Shown here one piece after another: positions 12,558 through 14,647 of a stretch of 14,647 nt of DNA; the first letter of the stretch is position 1, and every line of letters begins with the position of its first letter. The notes beneath the pieces were generated by a model that saw only the letters and a program-made list of their open reading frames with translations, did not search any database and had not been told where the DNA came from. The DNA comes from DASYUM01 sp036001225. GTDB taxonomy: Bacteria; Methylomirabilota; Methylomirabilia; Rokubacteriales; DASRDR01. The translations under genes and the position numbers were made by a program. The stretch spans positions 1 through 14,647 of the forward strand of contig DASYUM010000132.1 in NCBI GenBank assembly GCA_036001225.1, written 5' to 3'.

Positions 12558-13949
12558 TCAGCGCGCGAGGAACGCGCAGGCCAAGGCTCCCCCCCGCGCC
12601 ACGTTGACGATCGGTGCCCGGCTGACCCGGCAGTGGAGCCCCAGGTCGCCCGGCGCGTAGAAGAGCCCCAACGAGGAATAGCAGGCGCCCGCGTAGGCCG
12701 CGCCATCCCGTAGGTACACCATCGGCCGACGGGCGCCGGGCCGGCGCTCCTGGACCACCCAGCGACCGGGCTCGCGCAGGGCCCGGGCCAGCCGGGCTTC
12801 CCACCGGGCGGCTGGCGTCTCGCACCCGAGCAGGATCCCCTCCCCGCTCGAGCCGAGATTCGGCTTGATCAGCAGGGCGGCGCGCCGGCGGCGGGCGTAC
12901 TCCGGCAGATCGACCCGCCGGCCATCCGGGCCGTCGGTGAACCGGGCGGACAGAACCCGCGTCCAGGGGATGCAGGCGGCGAGGAGCCGGCGCTCGGCGG
13001 GACGGAAGAGCCGGGCGTGGGCCGGCGCGGTGAGGCGTTCGAGGAGGCCCTTGTGGGCGAACTCGCCGGCGAAGTCGGGGAGCACCGCGCCGCGCGCCAG
13101 GAGAGCGCGGAATCCGGCCAGCCGGCGCCCGCGCGCCGGCGGCGGCCCGAGGTCGTCATACGCGAGGTCTCGATAGGCGAGGTCCACCCGCATGTCGCCG
13201 AGGTAGACCTCGCCGCGGCGGAGCCGCAAGTCCTCGGGCGTCCCCTGGGCCGCCCGCAGGCCGGCGGCGGCGAAGGCGCGGATCAGCCGCGGAATCTCGC
13301 TGTAACCGGCGACGGGGGCGGCCTCCTCCAGGAAAGCCACCCCCAGCCGCCGCCGGCAGCCGAGCCGGCGGGCCGCCCGAAGGACCCACCGGACGGTGAG
13401 GGCGAGGAGGTCAGGCGGCTCGCCCAGCCGGCGCCGCTCGCGGGCGCTGAGCAGACGCGGAAAGACCTCGTGCCGGAGGATCGCCGCGCCGGCCGTGTGG
13501 TTGTAGAGGCCGGCGAGCGCCGTGGCGTTGGTCTCGAACAGGACGGGGCGAGGGAGGCCCTGTCCGCGATCGCCGGTGAGGCCCACGTCGGGCCGGATCA
13601 TCAGCGCCCACGGCACCGGGCGGCCGCCCAGCGCGAGCCACCGCGCGGTCGCCTGGGAGAGCGGACAGGCGGCCCGGAGCCCGGCGTCGCCCGCCTGGTA
13701 CAGCGCCGGAGCCCGGGTCTGGAGGCGGTGAATGCAGTCGGCGAGCCGCGCGAGCGTGGGCATCAGGGGCCGCGGGACCAGGAACGGGGTCAGCGCGATC
13801 GGGTGGGGGACCGGGCGGCCGCCGGCCCGGTGCCGGTGGAAGAGCGCGACCGCGCGCTCGGCGTCCTCGACGGCGCGGAAGAGCGCGCGCCGGGCGCGCG
13901 GGTCGAGGCGGGCGATGCGCGTCGTGACGAGGTGATCGATGGGTCGCAT
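12558..13949 (-). CDS. ATP-grasp-like ligase (circularly permuted type suspected)
   Basis: This 463-residue cytosolic protein has ATP-grasp-like motifs: MIRPDVG (117-123), LFETNATALAG (137-147), a glycine-rich nucleotide loop LIKPNLGSSGEG (360-371) and WVVQERR (397-403). The middle (about 249-266, YLGDMRVDLAYRDLAYDD) resembles the substrate region of circularly permuted ATP-grasp proteins. Such enzymes activate a carboxylate with ATP and join it to an amine or other nucleophile. The motif order, with an ETNA segment early and the KPN-GSSGEG loop late, is why I suspect circular permutation, as in the glutathionylspermidine synthase-like group. The C-terminus (SRAPIVNVARGGALACAFLA) completes the fold. 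The start is the ATG at 13949; longer in-frame starts would run through the divergent DinB gene. Downstream on the same strand lie the micro-ORF, MNIO and partner genes, so a peptide substrate is plausible but unproven. Confidence 0.72.
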   Translation of the reverse strand: MRPIDHLVTTRIARLDPRARRALFRAVEDAERAVALFHRHRAGGRPVPHPIALTPFLVPRPLMPTLARLADCIHRLQTRAPALYQAGDAGLRAACPLSQATARWLALGGRPVPWALMIRPDVGLTGDRGQGLPRPVLFETNATALAGLYNHTAGAAILRHEVFPRLLSARERRRLGEPPDLLALTVRWVLRAARRLGCRRRLGVAFLEEAAPVAGYSEIPRLIRAFAAAGLRAAQGTPEDLRLRRGEVYLGDMRVDLAYRDLAYDDLGPPPARGRRLAGFRALLARGAVLPDFAGEFAHKGLLERLTAPAHARLFRPAERRLLAACIPWTRVLSARFTDGPDGRRVDLPEYARRRRAALLIKPNLGSSGEGILLGCETPAARWEARLARALREPGRWVVQERRPGARRPMVYLRDGAAYAGACYSSLGLFYAPGDLGLHCRVSRAPIVNVARGGALACAFLAR

Positions 13950-13962
13950 GGGGCCGGCGGCG

Positions 13963-13971
13963 AGGGTACCA
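13963..13971 (-). promoter_or_regulatory. Candidate extended -10 (TGGTACCCT) for the ATP-grasp-like gene
   Basis: TGG plus TACCCT on the minus strand lies 13 bases before the ATG at 13949, giving a very short leader. No good -35 is present. It is back to back with the promoter of the DinB-like gene. Confidence 0.35.
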
Positions 13972-13981
13972 CACGGCTGGG

Positions 13982-14010
13982 TTGAACGACCGCCCGGGCC
14001 CGGGTACCAT
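13982..14010 (+). promoter_or_regulatory. Sigma70-type promoter for the DinB-like gene, probably leaderless
   Basis: TTGAAC (13982-13987), a 17-base spacer and TACCAT (14005-14010) form the best promoter in the window. The ATG begins at 14017, six bases after the -10, where transcription itself should start, and there is no Shine-Dalgarno. This predicts a leaderless mRNA. Confidence 0.6.
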
Positions 14011-14016
14011 CCCGGC

Positions 14017-14541
14017 ATGGCGCGGACACGGAGCGCCCGCGCGCTGGCCGCCTGGCGGCGACGGGCCCTCGAGCGGATGACGCGGTCGCGGGCGGCCACC
14101 CTGGCCGTGCTGGCACCGATGCCGGAGGCGGCCATCCTTCGGCCGCGGACGCAGGGGAGGTGGTCGGTCAAGGACGTCCTCGCCCACATCGCGGCCTGGG
14201 AGGCGGAAGGGACGCGCCGCCTCGAGCTGATCCGGCGCGGGCAGGCCGATCGGATGGTGTGGTACGAGACGATGGCTGATGCCGACCGGTTCAACGCCCT
14301 GGCGGTCCGGGCGGCGCGGTCGATGTCGCTCCCCGCGATGCGCCGGGGGCTGGCCCAGGCCCGGGCCGACCTCGTCCGGGCGCTTCGGCGATTGCCGCCC
14401 GAGGCCCTCGGCGATCCGAGTCACGCCCTGCCCGTCACCACGTGGCTCCGCGAGTTCGCGTGGACCCACGAAACCGCCCACCGCCAGGAGATCCGCGCCT
14501 GGTGGCGGACCCAGCGGCGGCGGGCCGCCCGACGACGATAG
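14017..14541 (+). CDS. DinB-like / DUF664-type four-helix protein
   Basis: This 174-residue cytosolic protein has the DinB/YfiT-like arrangement of metal-binding histidines: His57 in VKDVLAHIAAWE and His151/His155 in WTHETAHRQEIRAW. The early GRWSVKDVLAHIA motif and the C-terminal HETAHRQE motif are typical. The N-terminus (MARTRSARALAAWRRRALER) and C-terminus (RTQRRRAARRR) are strongly basic, an uncommon addition that could contact nucleic acid. Family members include thiol transferases, colibactin-resistance-type proteins and many of unknown function, so no reaction is assigned. The start at 14017 is chosen from the promoter and from a start-codon position that fits a leaderless transcript. 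It is divergent from the ATP-grasp-like gene, and the next gene follows after five bases. Confidence 0.78.
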   Translation: MARTRSARALAAWRRRALERMTRSRAATLAVLAPMPEAAILRPRTQGRWSVKDVLAHIAAWEAEGTRRLELIRRGQADRMVWYETMADADRFNALAVRAARSMSLPAMRRGLAQARADLVRALRRLPPEALGDPSHALPVTTWLREFAWTHETAHRQEIRAWWRTQRRRAARRR

Positions 14542-14545
14542 TTCG

Positions 14546-14647
14546 GTGGGCGTCGATCCCTTCTTCAACGACCGCTCCACCATCGACGTCTTCGAGCGAT
14601 CGTTCTACGCGGGGACGGAAGCGGCGGAGGAGGTGGCGGAGGTGCTG
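14546..14647 (+). CDS. Start of an unidentified protein (3' truncated by window edge)
   Basis: A GTG four bases after the preceding stop opens a frame that stays open to the window end: 34 residues beginning MGVDPFFNDRSTIDVFERSF, then an acidic helix (TEAAEEVAEVL). Codons are G/C-ending like the neighbours, and the spacing suggests translational coupling with the DinB-like gene. I do not recognise the family from this fragment. Confidence 0.5.
   Translation, partial: MGVDPFFNDRSTIDVFERSFYAGTEAAEEVAEVL

Overview
The window is very GC-rich throughout, with mostly G or C at third codon positions. Its gene content suggests a poorly characterised, aerobically respiring, sulfur-oxidising soil or sediment bacterium. 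Candidatus Rokubacteria/Methylomirabilota is a reasonable guess, but this is an inference from style and content; there is no rRNA or other marker gene here.

Layout. (1) 1-1261 (+): the tail of a SoxA/TsdA-like c-type cytochrome, then a Tat-exported SoxY-SoxZ fusion that carries sulfur intermediates. (2) 1314-4996 (+): a tightly packed operon for a cbb3-like terminal oxidase. CcoN is followed by CcoO fused to a diheme CcoP-type cytochrome region, a CcoS-like microprotein, a free-standing CcoP (FixP_N-like) membrane anchor and two more single-span microproteins. Electrons from periplasmic sulfur oxidation could plausibly feed this oxidase. (3) 5029-10192 (-): a family 5 solute-binding protein and two Dpp/Opp-type permeases without ATPase genes in the window, then a 5TMR-LytS-type sensor histidine kinase fragment lacking an ATPase domain, then an unknown cytosolic protein. 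The gaps in this block hold two repeat structures: a 124-bp element with inverted ends between dppC and dppB, and a 57-bp tandem repeat upstream of dppB. (4) 10328-10594 (+): a small exported protein, transcribed divergently from the binding protein. (5) 10636-13949 (-): the most interesting region. It encodes an ATP-grasp-like enzyme, a 16-codon micro-ORF followed by a textbook intrinsic terminator, a divergent DUF692/MNIO enzyme, and a translationally coupled partner protein with a winged-helix/PqqD-like C-terminus. This looks like a candidate peptide-modification (RiPP-like) system. (6) 14017-14647 (+): a DinB-like protein from an apparently leaderless promoter, then the start of an unidentified gene.

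The enzyme-family and oxidase calls rest on motifs read directly from the sequence. The peptide-modification pathway, the mobile nature of the repeats and the promoter calls are inferences.
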